Shown here: in pieces, positions 46,779 to 57,473 of the stretch
How positions within the stretch are numbered: position 1 is the stretch's first letter
How the letters are laid out: every line of letters begins with the position of its first letter
From: Anaeramoeba flamelloides
Taxonomy: Eukaryota; Metamonada; Anaeramoebidae
Assembly: GCA_027625915.1 (NCBI GenBank)
Contig: JANTQA010000057.1
Location: 10,540,001 to 10,604,000 of the forward strand
DNA length: 64,000 bases
Reading direction: 5' to 3'
Position numbers and translations under genes: made by a program
The notes under the pieces: model-generated
Told to the model about the DNA's origin: nothing
The model's database searches: none
The model's input: only the letters and a program-made list of their open reading frames with translations

Positions 46779-47348
46779 ATTCCAAACCTACGGTGAAATT
46801 TGACAGACATAGAAATTTATTTTTTGTCCCACTTAAATACAAAAAAAAATCTTCAGTTATACGCTATCATATACATTTTATGGTTTGATATCGGTTTTTT
46901 CTCTAGTCTATCAAATAAGAAATTTTTTTTAAAAAATATTCTTGTTTTTGAAACAAATTTAAAAATCCAAAATAAAGTTTCCAAAGATCGAAGATCAAAT
47001 TTGATGGTTTCTTTAAAATAGTATTGCTTTTTGATTTTAAGGTATTTAGAAATTAAGTTCCACCAGAAACCTGAAAATTGTTTTAAAAATTATTGATCAT
47101 TTAAGAAAGTTTATATTCAAAAATTCAAATTCTCATATTTTCTCGATGTGAAATTTTTAATCTATTATAAAATTTTATCATTTGTAATAGGCTATCACAT
47201 AACCATAAAATCTAGCCATTAAAAGTCAAGAATGATAAAGAAAATAAATTTTTTGATTATCATAGATTTCACGGCAGGGTTGGAACGGCTATATATATAT
47301 ATATATGTTTGTATGAGGTTCACATTGTTTCTGAAAAAAAAAAATGAG
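46726..47348. other. Spacer with (AT)n
   Basis: No gene recognised; the frame 46800-47021 is not convincing. Confidence 0.5.
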
Positions 47349-47548
47349 TTAGTCAGTTCCACTTTTAAGACACAAACTTTCAACGAAATTTAAGGCCCAA
47401 AAAAAAATTCTCGAATTAAAGCACAAAATTTGGAATTTTTTTTTTTACAAATTATTTTACCAGAATATAAATTTTGTGCTTTAATTCGAGATTTTTTTGT
47501 GTCTTAAATTTTGTTGAAAGTTTGTGCCTTAAAGTGAAACTGACTGTA
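47349..47548. mobile_element. Foldback MITE, family 1
   Basis: About 200 bp. The left terminus is slightly altered (TTAGTCAGTTCCAC); the right end is AAACTGACTG-TA. Confidence 0.88.
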
Positions 47549-48218
47549 AAAAATAGTTTTTATTCTTTTCTTTTCTTTTTTTAACTATGACAAAAAATTT
47601 TAGAATGATAATTTGGGAACACTTAATAAATTTCAAATTCAACAAAAATAAAAGAATGTAAACTCAAAAAGTAGATTCATCGAGAAAAAGAATGGTACAA
47701 GAAAAGAAAGAAAATCTTTTATTAAGAGTAAAGCAGATATTTTATATTTTTTTTTGAATCAAACAATGTTTTCATGAAAATCCAAAGAAAACCTTTCAGG
47801 TTATTTTTTTCAAACTATTTTTTGTAGATAATATACAAACACAACAAGGTTTTGCTTTCTTGCTCATTTTTTTTTTTTTTTGAATTCTTATGAAAAGTTG
47901 AAAAATTGAAACTTACAAAAAAGTGAAAAAATGGACAATTTTTTTATTTCAATAAAAAAAAAATAATTAAATTAAATGAATGTACTTTATCGAGATTTCA
48001 TAAATATATAAAGAAGTTTTTCACTTGGATTTCAAATCTAAGTAATTGGCAAAAAAAAAATTCTAAATATCTATTAGGTTTACCTAAAAAATTAATCGGT
48101 ACTACCCCCTTAAATAAAAATATTTTAAATTGAATTTTTGAAAATCTAAAAATTCAATGTTATTACTCAATTAAATAAAAAAAATTAAACTCAAAATAAA
48201 AAAAACTAAAAAAATTTC
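47549..48218. other. AT-rich spacer
   Basis: Nothing recognised. Confidence 0.5.
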
Positions 48219-48420
48219 TACAGTCAGTTTCACTTTTAAGGCACAAACTTTCAACGAAATTTAAGGCACAAAAAAAATCTCAAATTAAGGCACAAAATTT
48301 GGAATTTTAATTTTTACAATTTATTTTTACTAGAATTTGAATTTTGTGCCTTAATTTGAGATTTTTTTTGTGCCTTAAATTTCGTTGATAGTTTGTGCCT
48401 TAAAAGTGAAACTGACTGTA
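48219..48420. mobile_element. Foldback MITE, family 1 (well preserved)
   Basis: TA-flanked copy of 202 bp with near-perfect inverted arms of about 85-90 bp. Good reference copy for the family. Confidence 0.95.
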
Positions 48421-48586
48421 AAAAAATAAAATATTCAAAAAATCTAAGTAATTATAATTTAAAAGAATAAAAAAATCATCCAAACAACAAATTGAAAAAA
48501 AAATGGAAAAAAAAATTGGAAAAAATAAACTCAAGAATAAAAATTGAAAAAAAAATTCTAAAAGAAAGAAAATCTACAAAAAAATA

Positions 48587-48780
48587 TTAAGTTTTATTAA
48601 GTTTTATTTTCTCATGAAATTTCTTCGGGTCTTCCCTGCCAAGATCTTCAATGATCAAATTCCTCAGTTCTGCTTCTTTTCTTCTTCTTCAATGGTCTCA
48701 AAGGCATATACACTATTCGTATTAGCTTTTGAAGTATTGCAATTGGTGACGCTGCTCGATTCTCTACCATGAGAAGACAT
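48587..48780 (-). CDS. Small hypothetical gene or first exon, frame shifted at an A-run
   Basis: From ATG 48780 the minus strand reads MSSHGRESSSVTNC and on to an ETIEEEE-type stretch, then stops at TGA (48664-48666). One base out of frame, the downstream part reads KEAELRNLIIEDLGREDPKK to a TAA at 48587. Both halves have good coding character and lower A+T than their surroundings. They probably belong to one product separated by a one-base change in the A-run at 48677-48680. The family is unknown. A MITE starts 21 bp upstream of the ATG and another lies about 170 bp past the stop. Confidence 0.5.
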
Positions 48781-48800
48781 AAAAATTATTCAATATTTAT

Positions 48801-49001
48801 TACAGTCAGTTTCACTTTTAAGGCACAAACTTTCAACGAAATTTTATGCACACAAAAAATCTCAAATTAAGGTACAAAATTCAAAGTCTAGTAAAAATAA
48901 ATTGTAAAAAATGAAATTTCAAATTTTGTGCCTTAATTTGAGATTAATTTGTGCCTTAAATTTCGTTGAAAGTTTGTGCCTTAAAAGTGAAACTGACTGT
49001 A
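48801..49001. mobile_element. Foldback MITE, family 1
   Basis: TA-flanked copy of 201 bp, well preserved, immediately upstream of the small minus-strand gene. Confidence 0.94.
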
Positions 49002-49417
49002 TTACTAAAGGATAAAAAGGAATTAAGTTAAAAAAAGATTAAATTAATCCCAATTTAATCAATTTAACTTTATTCTAACTCATAAAATAATCTTTTGGCA
49101 CTTATTATTATTTATTATTTTTTTTTCATTTTCTCTTGTTTTTCTTTTTCTTTTAATTTCTTTTTTCATTAACTTTTTTTTATTTTTCAATTAAAAAAAT
49201 AGAACAAACATAGTAGGAAAAGAGTCTAGTAATTGGTGTATTTGATTCTGGCTTGATGATTCTCAACAATAATTACAAATATCAAGAAAAAAGGGTCTCC
49301 TTAGCGGAGGGCAAATACACCTATTTTCAACACATTTAATTTCATCAATATAAAATTGTTTAAATGTAAGTCAAATTAGTCTTTGGTTCTTTTTGTACCT
49401 TCTTCTTCTTTTTTTAA
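49002..49417. other. Spacer
   Basis: Includes a slightly GC-richer patch at about 49220-49320 without a recognised frame. Confidence 0.45.
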
Positions 49418-49619
49418 TACAGTCAGTTTCACTTTTAAGGCAAAAACTTTCAACGAAATTTAAGGCACAAAAAAATCTCAAATTAAGGCACAAAATTTGG
49501 AATTTTTAATTTTTACAAATTATTTTACTAGAATCCAAAATTTTGTGCCTTTATTTGAGATTTTTATTGTGCCTTAAATTTCGTTGAAAGTTTGTGCCTT
49601 AAAAGTGAAACTGACTGTA
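49418..49619. mobile_element. Foldback MITE, family 1
   Basis: TA-flanked copy of 202 bp, well preserved. Confidence 0.94.
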
Positions 49620-49832
49620 AATGCTTTCTTTTTTGTTTTTTTTTAAACCTTTTAAAAAAAATTTGAAAAAAAAAAACCTGATCTAACTTTCAGGTAAACA
49701 TTAGGGACTTTAATAGTTCCTAATGTTTTTAGTAGTTCTAATTTTGCCTCATTTGGCCTCTTATTTTATCAAGGTTGGTGTGTTCCAGAGTTGAGACTAA
49801 CCAAACTGGAATACAACTAACCAAACTTATTC

Positions 49833-49837
<5 letters not shown>

Positions 49838-49888
<51 letters not shown>
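49838..49888 (+). repeat. (CA)n microsatellite
   Basis: About 25 CA units. It sits beside a short segment with repeated ACTAACCAAACT. Confidence 0.97.
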
Positions 49889-49889
<1 letters not shown>

Positions 49890-50053
49890 CTCCTCCCCAC
49901 TACGCCACACATACAGATACACACATAATAGAAATTATTTGGCTATAATGGTGAATTTTTGGCTATCATTCCAATTAAAAAATAATGTTTATATTCCCAT
50001 CCTGCATTTATTAATTAATTGCTAAATTAATAATAGATTTAATAAATTTATTT

Positions 50054-50254
50054 TACAGTCAGTTTCACTTTTATGACACAAACTTTCAACGAAATTTAAG
50101 GCACAAAAAAATCTCAAATTAAGGCACAAAATTTGGAATTTTTTTTTTTACAATTTATTTTTACTAGAATTTGAATTGTGTGCTTTAATTTGAGATTTTT
50201 ATTGTGCCTTAAATTTCGTTGAAAGTTTGTGCCTTAAAAGTGAAACTGACTGTA
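50054..50254. mobile_element. Foldback MITE, family 1
   Basis: TA-flanked copy of 201 bp. It ends 20 bp from the stop codon of the following minus-strand gene. Confidence 0.94.
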
Positions 50255-50273
50255 ATATTTTCAATTTATTACT

Positions 50274-51747
50274 CTATTTAATAGTCGATTTACTAAATAA
50301 ATAAAAATATATAAAAAAAAAATTTTTTTTCGTTGTTAAATGGTAACGGATAGAATTGTTTAAAAGAAATTTTACTTTGTTGCTTTCTTTTTTTAGTTTA
50401 ATCTTCTTTTTTTTTCCTTTTTTGAGCTTTCTTGTTCTTCTTTTCTTTGTAGTTTTTCTTCTTAATCTTTTCCTTTTTGTCCTTTTCTTTGTGCTTCTTC
50501 TTTTTTCCCTTTTTTTTCCCTTTTCTTTGCTTTTTTCTTTTTCTTCCTCTTTGAAAAGTTCATCCGATTTTTGATTGAAATATTTATGAATGAAGCGGAA
50601 CTTCCTCTTGAGTTCTTTGTTGTGTCGAAATTCTTCTATCACGTTTGTTTGGTTTAATCGGTCCAGGCTTTCAAAGGAACTTATATGGAATCTCCTTATA
50701 TTTTTTTTTGTTCATGTAAAGGGTCATGGATTCTTCGTAAAAGATTCTTTTGAGTTGTGGTGTTGAAAGCTGCTTCCAAATCATCCAACCTGCATAATTT
50801 GTGTATTGAATTTTGTTGAGAATTTCTTCAGCTGGTGGAAAAGGTAAATATATGATTTCGTTAAAGAGGGGATAAATTGCAAGTGACCTTAATGAGTTTA
50901 ATTGTTGATTGTTCAATTGGTCATAAGCAATTCTAGCTTCTTGAGATTTTTCATCTTCTGAATTCTCATCCTCGGAATTTTGATTTTGCAAAAGTAATTC
51001 ATCTTGACTCGACTCAGAAAACGAGGTATGTACAGTCAGTTTCACTTTTAAGGCACAAACTTTCAACGTAATTTAAGGCACAATAAAAATCTCAAATTAA
51101 GGCACAAATTTTGGAATTTTAATTTTCACAAATTATTTTACTAGAATTTGAATTTTGTGCCTTAATTTGATATTTTTTTGTGACTTAAATTTCGTTGAAA
51201 ATTTGTGCCTTAAAAGTGAAACTGACTGTAATGAAGAAAACGAAAATTTTTCTTCCCTCGAACTGTTGAAATCTGACAAATTTTCTAGATCTTTTGAAAA
51301 TTTTTGTTCAATAAAATCTGTTACAGAAATACTTGAGGTACGATACTGTTGTACCCCAAGCAGTGTAAAAAAATCTGGAATAGAATACTTTTTGAAAATT
51401 TTGGACAGTCGAATTTTGTTTGTTTTTAAAAAGGTTACAATAGCGAATTTGAAAATTGTGAGTTTTTTTTTCACTTGTAGGTTATGTTTTCTTTTGTTTG
51501 TTAAATTTAAGAGATAAAATAATTTTAAACGAGATTTATTACTCTTAATAGGGACGAGTTGTAGATGTTGAATTACATTTTCCTTCGAAATCGAATAATT
51601 GAAGTTGGAATTTTTCTTAAGCACATTATAAATGAATAAAATTTCTTGTTTTGAACAAGCTTTCAAATCTTTAGTTGTTCGGTTTCGTAAATTGCCAAAT
51701 CGAGCATCAGGCAGTTTTATACCTAGAATTTCATGATTTTGAGTCAT
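50274..51747 (-). pseudogene. Hypothetical gene interrupted by a MITE inside its coding region
   Basis: The minus-strand frame starts at ATG 51747 (MTQNHEILGIKLPDARFGN) and runs to FSFSSL at the MITE (51031-51230). It resumes as HTSFSESSQDELLLQ and continues to about 50710. Removing the MITE and one TA leaves the frame intact. A one-base shift in the A9 run (50701-50709) then separates it from a third part containing FRFIHKYFNQKSDELF. That part leads into a very basic Lys/Arg tail (probably nuclear or nucleic-acid binding) and ends at 50274. An acidic SEDENSEDE stretch lies mid-protein. I recognise no family. The insertion should truncate the product, so I call it a pseudogene; the A-run shift could be assembly error. 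Confidence 0.65.
51031..51230. mobile_element. Foldback MITE, family 1, inside a coding exon
   Basis: TA-flanked 200-bp copy lying within the minus-strand gene 50274-51747. One end coincides with a TTA codon that supplies the TA target. Confidence 0.96.
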
Positions 51748-51769
51748 TAATTTTAAGTAGTTTAAAATA

Positions 51770-51970
51770 TACAGTCAGTTTCACTTTTAAGACACAAACT
51801 TTCAACGAAATTTAAGACACAAAAAAAATCTCAAATTAAAGCACAGAATTCAAATTCTAGTAAAATAAATTGTAAAAAAAAAAATTCCAAATTTTGTGCC
51901 TTAATTTGAGATTTTTTTTGTGCCTTAAATTTCGTTGAAAGTTTGTGCCTTAAAAGTGAAACTGACTGTA
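51770..51970. mobile_element. Foldback MITE, family 1
   Basis: TA-flanked 201-bp copy ending 23 bp from the start codon of the minus-strand gene. It is directly abutted by a half copy of the same family. Confidence 0.94.
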
Positions 51971-52061
51971 CTAGAATTTGAATTCTGTGCTTTAATTTGA
52001 GATTTTTATTGTGTCTTAAATTTCGTTGAAAGTTTGTGCCTTAAAAGTGAAACTGACTGTA
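51971..52061. mobile_element. Half copy of family 1 (right arm)
   Basis: Begins CTAGAATTTGAATTCTG, the normal centre of the family, and runs to the right end CTGACTG-TA. The preceding full copy sits at what would be a central TA of this one. Its left arm is missing. Confidence 0.85.
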
Positions 52062-52147
52062 TATTATTATACAAAATTCAAAATAAAGTCTATTTAACAA
52101 ATTTCTTGGATTAAAATTCTTTTAATTATATTCATTCTTAACAAATC

Positions 52148-52544
52148 TACAGTCAGTTTCACTTTTAAGGTACAAACTTCAACGAAATTTAAGGCACAAT
52201 AAAAATCTTATATTAAGGCACAAAATTCAGATTCTAGTACAGTCAGTTTCACTTTTAAGGCACAAACTTTCAACGAAATTTAAGGTACAAAAAAAATCTC
52301 AAATTAAGGCACAAAATTCAAATTCTAGTAAAATAATTTGTGAAAATTAAAATTCCAAAAAATTGTGCTTTAATTTGAGATTTTTTTGTGCCTTAAATTT
52401 CGTTGAAAGTTTGTGCCTTAAATGTGAAACTGACTGTAAAATAAATTGTAAAAAAAAATATTACAAATTTGTTAATTAATTTGAGATTTTTTTGTGCCTT
52501 AAATTTCGTTGAAAGTTTGTGCCTTAAAAGTGAAACTGACTGTA
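52148..52544. mobile_element. Family 1 MITE carrying a nested family 1 MITE
   Basis: The outer left arm (52148-52239) ends GATTCTAG-TA and the outer right half (52439-52544) starts AAATAAATTGT. Together they reproduce the undisturbed family centre CTAGTAAAATAAATTG. Confidence 0.93.
52238..52438. mobile_element. Nested family 1 MITE
   Basis: A complete 201-bp copy inserted at the central TA of the 52148-52544 copy, with TA on both sides. Confidence 0.95.
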
Positions 52545-52584
52545 GTCTTTCAAACATGTATTTAAAATTTTAAAAAAAAAAATA

Positions 52585-52784
52585 TAAAGTCAGTTTCACA
52601 TTTAAGGTACAAACTTTCAACGAAATTTAAGGCACAAAAAAATCTCAAATTAAAGCACAATTTTTGGAATTTTAATTTTCACAAATTATTTTACTAGAAT
52701 TTGAATTTTGTGCCTTAATTTGAGATTTTTTTTTGTGCCTTAAATTTCGTTAAAAGTTTGTGCCTTAAAAACGAAACTGACTGT
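52585..52784. mobile_element. Foldback MITE, family 1
   Basis: About 200 bp. The left end reads AAGTCAGTTTCAC and the right end CGAAACTGACTG-TA. Confidence 0.9.
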
Positions 52785-53038
52785 AGTTCTAATATTTTTT
52801 ACTTAAAAATTTTACTAAGGAACACAGTTTTATAAAAATATTAAAATTTTTTCATTAGATTATAATCGATAACATTAATTGTAAATTTAATTCTCGAATT
52901 TATTATTTTTGTATTCGAAATGGTTATATGAATAAAATAAAAATTTTTGTAAATATTCCAATAATTTTTGGAATTAAATTACAAAATTTTTAGTTTTTTT
53001 TTTATTTACAATTTTTCATTGATCAAATATGATCAAAA

Positions 53039-53237
53039 TACAGTCAGTTTCACTTTTAAGGTACAAACTTTCAAAGAAATTTAAGGCACAAAAAAATCTC
53101 AAATTAAGGCACAAAATTTGGATTTTTTTTTTACAATTTATTTTTACTAGAATTTGAATTTTGTGCCTTAATTTGAGATTTTTTTTGTGCCTTAAATTTC
53201 GTTGAAAGTTTGTGCCTTAAAAGTGAAACTGACTGTA
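53039..53237. mobile_element. Foldback MITE, family 1
   Basis: TA-flanked copy of 199 bp, well preserved. Confidence 0.94.
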
Positions 53238-54279
53238 TTCTTATTCATAATTTTTTTATGAAGGTGCCACTAACGATAATTATATATTTGATAGTCAGAT
53301 ATGACTTTTATTTTAGTTTATTTGTTCGAAAAAAATTTTTTATCAACTAAATTTTTCATCGTTTTAATAAAATAAAGACAATTTTTTTTCAAAGATATTA
53401 AGTGGTTACCTACCCACAAAAAATATAGTTTCGCTTTTTGAAGATTAAATATTTAAGAATTAAAAATTTTTAACTGATCTGATCAATTTAAATTCGTTTT
53501 GAAAAATAATTGTAATTTACAGAGTTATAATAATAGTAACTATAAAATATTTTATTTCGATTGTTCAAATTTATTGTCGATTCGAACATAATATTGAATA
53601 TACATTAATTTAACAAACAATGTTAAATAGTTGATCAATGAAAAATATTTTTGTAATTTATTTTGAGATATCGTTGATTTGTGTCTGGTACAGTAGACTT
53701 AAATAAAATCAAAAAAAAATTTATAATATTGCGAATTTAAAAACCTATTTCAATCTAAAGAGACAAGATAAATTGTAATCGATTTTTCAAATTCATTTGG
53801 GAAATGATTAAAAATTAAAAAAATTTCAAAATTATAAAAAAAACTTAAAAAACGGTAAAAATGGGGTATCATTATACCCAAGACTAATTTTTCAATATGC
53901 AATTGAACTTGAAAAATGTGTTCTCCGGTGTTGAAATATGTTGTACCTAGGAGGTGGCAACATTGAAAAAAAAATTCCTATTAAATTCACTAGTCTTTGT
54001 AGTAGTAAAATACTACCAAATCCACTACTACAAGATCAATGAATTTTTTTGAAAAATTTCCAACTCCTAGTTACGTGAGTTTTATGTTTCAAATAACACG
54101 TTCCGGTGTTTTTTGGAATCTCACTAACTCGAACCTTGAAAATTTTCTAATTAGAATTTTCACACAAACAGTGAAAATTTCAGAAAACCTTCAAACTCTC
54201 AAAAAAAAAATTTTAAAATTTTAAAATTCAATTGAATTTGAAAAACTGGTAGAGTAACATTAGTGTGACCCATTTTGGC
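53238..54279. other. AT-rich spacer
   Basis: The frame 54039-54224 lacks recognised features. Nothing else identified. Confidence 0.45.
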
Positions 54280-54481
54280 TACAGTCAGTTTCACTTTTAA
54301 GGCACAAACTTAAAACCAAATTTAAGGCACATAAAAATTCTCAAATTAAGGCACAAAATTTGTAATTTTTTTTTTTACAGTTAATTTTTACTAGAATTTG
54401 AATTTTGTGCCTTAATTTGAGATTTTTTTTGTGCCTTAAATTTCGTAGAAAGTTTGTGTCTTAATAGTGAAACTGACTGTA
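54280..54481. mobile_element. Foldback MITE, family 1
   Basis: TA-flanked copy of 202 bp, slightly diverged in the left arm. Confidence 0.92.
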
Positions 54482-56049
54482 TTCAAATTCAAATACTGAA
54501 AAAAAAAATTGACAAAATCTCTATTGTTTTAGTAAATCGCTAGTTACCAAAAAAAACTCAATTACTTTAAATAAATAAAAATTAAAATAACTCATTTCAA
54601 CTCTCAAAATAAACGAATCTTATCTTCTACTCAAACAATCATAAGAAAGTGATCAACTTTAGTTTTTTTTTTTTTTTTCAAACTCGGTAAAAAAATACAA
54701 AATTGGATTAAATCCAAGTAAACTCTTAAACAAAAAAAAAAATTAAAAAGTTTGGTTTGGGATTGATTTTTTATTTATTGAATAGACTCCTAGTTGAGTC
54801 ACTTTTCAAATTAGAAAATTGAAAAAACTAAAAAAAATAAAATTAAAATCGAAAAAATATTGGATAAAATTTTTGGTAATGTTTATTACTTTTGATAAAT
54901 AAAAAAAAATTAAGTTCAAATAAAGTTTTGAAATTGAAAAACTATTGAGACACAATCAATAGTGTTAAAAAAAAATTGGGTTTGATCAATGAAAGATCTG
55001 ATCTTTTTTTTATTTTTGATTTTTTTTATTGTTTTTTATTTTTTTTTTTTACTGGGTTAAATATGAAGTTTTATATTAAAATATATAAATGAATATCTTT
55101 ATTTTTATTTTTGTTGAAAATTATTTTTTTAAAAATGCCTGAGAACTCAAAATGTCGAGTGTATTTATTTAGTTGATTTTATTATTTTTTTTTTTGAAAA
55201 TTTTTTTATATATAAATAGTATTAGTATAAATGTACTTTCGATTTTAAAAAAAATCTAAAAAAATGAAAGTATGACTCTAATAAAACTCTTGGTTTATCG
55301 ACTCGGTTTCTAATTCCATGCAGTTTATCTGTAAAAGGTGTGGAAGTTTGAATCGTTTTTTTTTATTAGAAAAAATATGATTTTTCAACTAAAAAAAAAT
55401 TTAAAAAGTTGAAATCAATTTTTTTTAAAATCACTTTTTATGGTGAAAAAATATTTTTCCCGGTCGTAAATATTTGTTTAAAACCGGGAACGGATATTCA
55501 AGTGCCATCATAGAGAAAAATATTCTAAATAAAATTTTTGAAATTTTCAAAAAAAGTTCAAAAATTCAAATTTTTAAAAAAATTGAATAAGTCATTTTTT
55601 TTTATTTTACTTTAATACAATTTATTTTCGCTGAAATTCAGTACAAATATCCTAAACTTTCAAAAAAATCATTAAAATGAAATTTAAACAAAAAAAAAAA
55701 AAAAAACTTCTCAGTTAAAAAATGAATTTTTACTAATCAAAATTTTAGGAAAAAAAATTTTTTTTAATAGTGACTTTTTTTCAATTTTCAATTTTTTTTT
55801 TTTTCTTGGGTAGAAGATTCTTTTAAAAAATAAATTTATATAACACATAATAAGTGTGTTTGAAAAAGTTAGAAAATACCTCTGTAAAAAAAATTTTTTT
55901 TTCCTTGTAGTGAAGTGATAAACCTGTTTTTCCAAAGTTCAAGAAAAATGATTGACCGACAGAGGGTCAGTTTAATTGCAAAATTGGTTCAATAAATATT
56001 TTGACACACTCATATACTTTTAAGAAAAACCATTATATTCACAAAGATA
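54482..56049. other. AT-rich spacer
   Basis: Homopolymer-rich; no credible gene or named repeat. Confidence 0.5.
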
Positions 56050-56529
56050 TACAGTGATCAAAATAATGCGTGCACAACGACTATAATCCGTGTTTCAAAA
56101 TATTATCCGTGCTTTTTTTTATTCTTGTTCCAAGGCAACATCCAATCTACTACCAAAAGTATACCTAAGTTCAAATCAATTTTGAAAGTAAAAGTCTGGT
56201 TATTTTCAGAAAAATTTAAATTATTCATGCAATTAGTTGAAAATTTTCGATAATATTCTCAATTTTTTTGAAATTTTTTGTTGTTTTTATATTTAAAACA
56301 TTACAAAAAAATTAACTCTATTTTTTGAGATAAATATTACAATTTGATCCTGTATTTTTAGAATTTCTTTTTAAGAATAGAACTTTAAGAAACCAAACCT
56401 ATATTTTTTTCGGGTTTATTATTGGTTTCTTTGATTGATTAATGTATAGGTTTTCTATAACAAAAAAACACGCTTTTTATTTTGAAACACGCTTTATATT
56501 TTTTTGCACGCTTTATTTTGACGACAGTA
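56050..56529. mobile_element. MITE, family 2 (best copy)
   Basis: 480 bp between TA dinucleotides, with inverted arms of about 70 bp. The left arm starts CAGTGATCAAAATAATGCG; the right end inverted is CAGTCGTCAAAATAAAGCG. Each arm carries three CGTG sites (GCGTG or CCGTG). No coding capacity. Two older relatives lie at 26015-26491 and 31935-32403. Confidence 0.88.
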
Positions 56530-57224
56530 AAACGAAACTTTTTTAGAATTCAATAATTGAATTGCTCTTCCCAAAAGCAATCTAGGTTGATCACCCAATT
56601 TGAAAAGTCCTTTGAAGAAGTGCTAAATCAAAGCTTTTTTCTTTTAGATAAAGAGAAAATATTCTCTGAAAACTTAATTCATTCATTTTGATCTGATTGT
56701 AATGAATTTAATCTTGAAACTGACACGAGTCATTTTGAAAAGAACATTTAGTTGTTATTATTTTTTATTCCATTGCTGACGAAGAATAGCAAAAAAAAAA
56801 ATATGTTATAATTTTTTTTCGACATTTTTTCTTTTCCACATTTGATAACTTCACTTTTGGATATTTCAAATGAAATTATATTGAGCAAACAGAAAATAAA
56901 ATGTGGGTTCTTTTTATTTCATCAAATCAAATGAGATATTTCAATCAGAGTTTACAAAAATTATAAATATCCAATTAAACAAAAAGCCAAAAACGTTTTT
57001 TCGAATTTTTGACTAATTTTTTGTTGGAATCCAATAAAAAAAGAACTTTTTTTGAATAAAAATTACGTCGGTTGAAAATAATAATCCGTGACTATAAATT
57101 GTTATTTATGAGACTACTAATGTCTGGGACGATTTAAGAACCAAATTCGGAAAAATATTTCATTTTTTTTAATTTTCCAAACAAACGACATTTTTTCAAA
57201 CTATTTACTAAACATAATCGGCGA
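56530..57224. other. Spacer
   Basis: Nothing recognised. Confidence 0.45.
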
Positions 57225-57473
57225 ATGGAAGACAATTTTAAATTACAAAAGAACAAACTTATATTAAAGACTTGGAATTACAGTAACTTAAATCTCAAAT
57301 CATTTCCAGTTGTCCAAAATAAAGAATACCAAATCATTGTTGAAACTGAATTTTATATAATAAAACTAGAGAGAGTAAATCTTTTTTTTCTTGATATTTT
57401 TTTTCCAAAAAACAACCTATGCGTTGCCAAAGTGAAAAAACTTTCGTACGCTTCAAAACTCACTGATTTTTAA
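57225..57473 (+). CDS. Hypothetical short frame
   Basis: An 82-codon frame with mixed composition (KTWNYSNLNLKSFPVVQNKE, then EYQIIVETEFYIIKLE). No domain, neighbour or splice signals support it; it could be a gene fragment. Confidence 0.22.
   Translation: MEDNFKLQKNKLILKTWNYSNLNLKSFPVVQNKEYQIIVETEFYIIKLERVNLFFLDIFFPKNNLCVAKVKKLSYASKLTDF

Noticed and set aside
48219-54481. CRISPR array suggested by regular repeats of about 30 bp
   Set aside because: The repeats are arms of palindromic TA-flanked MITEs at irregular distances, not direct repeats with unique spacers, in a eukaryotic intron-bearing context.
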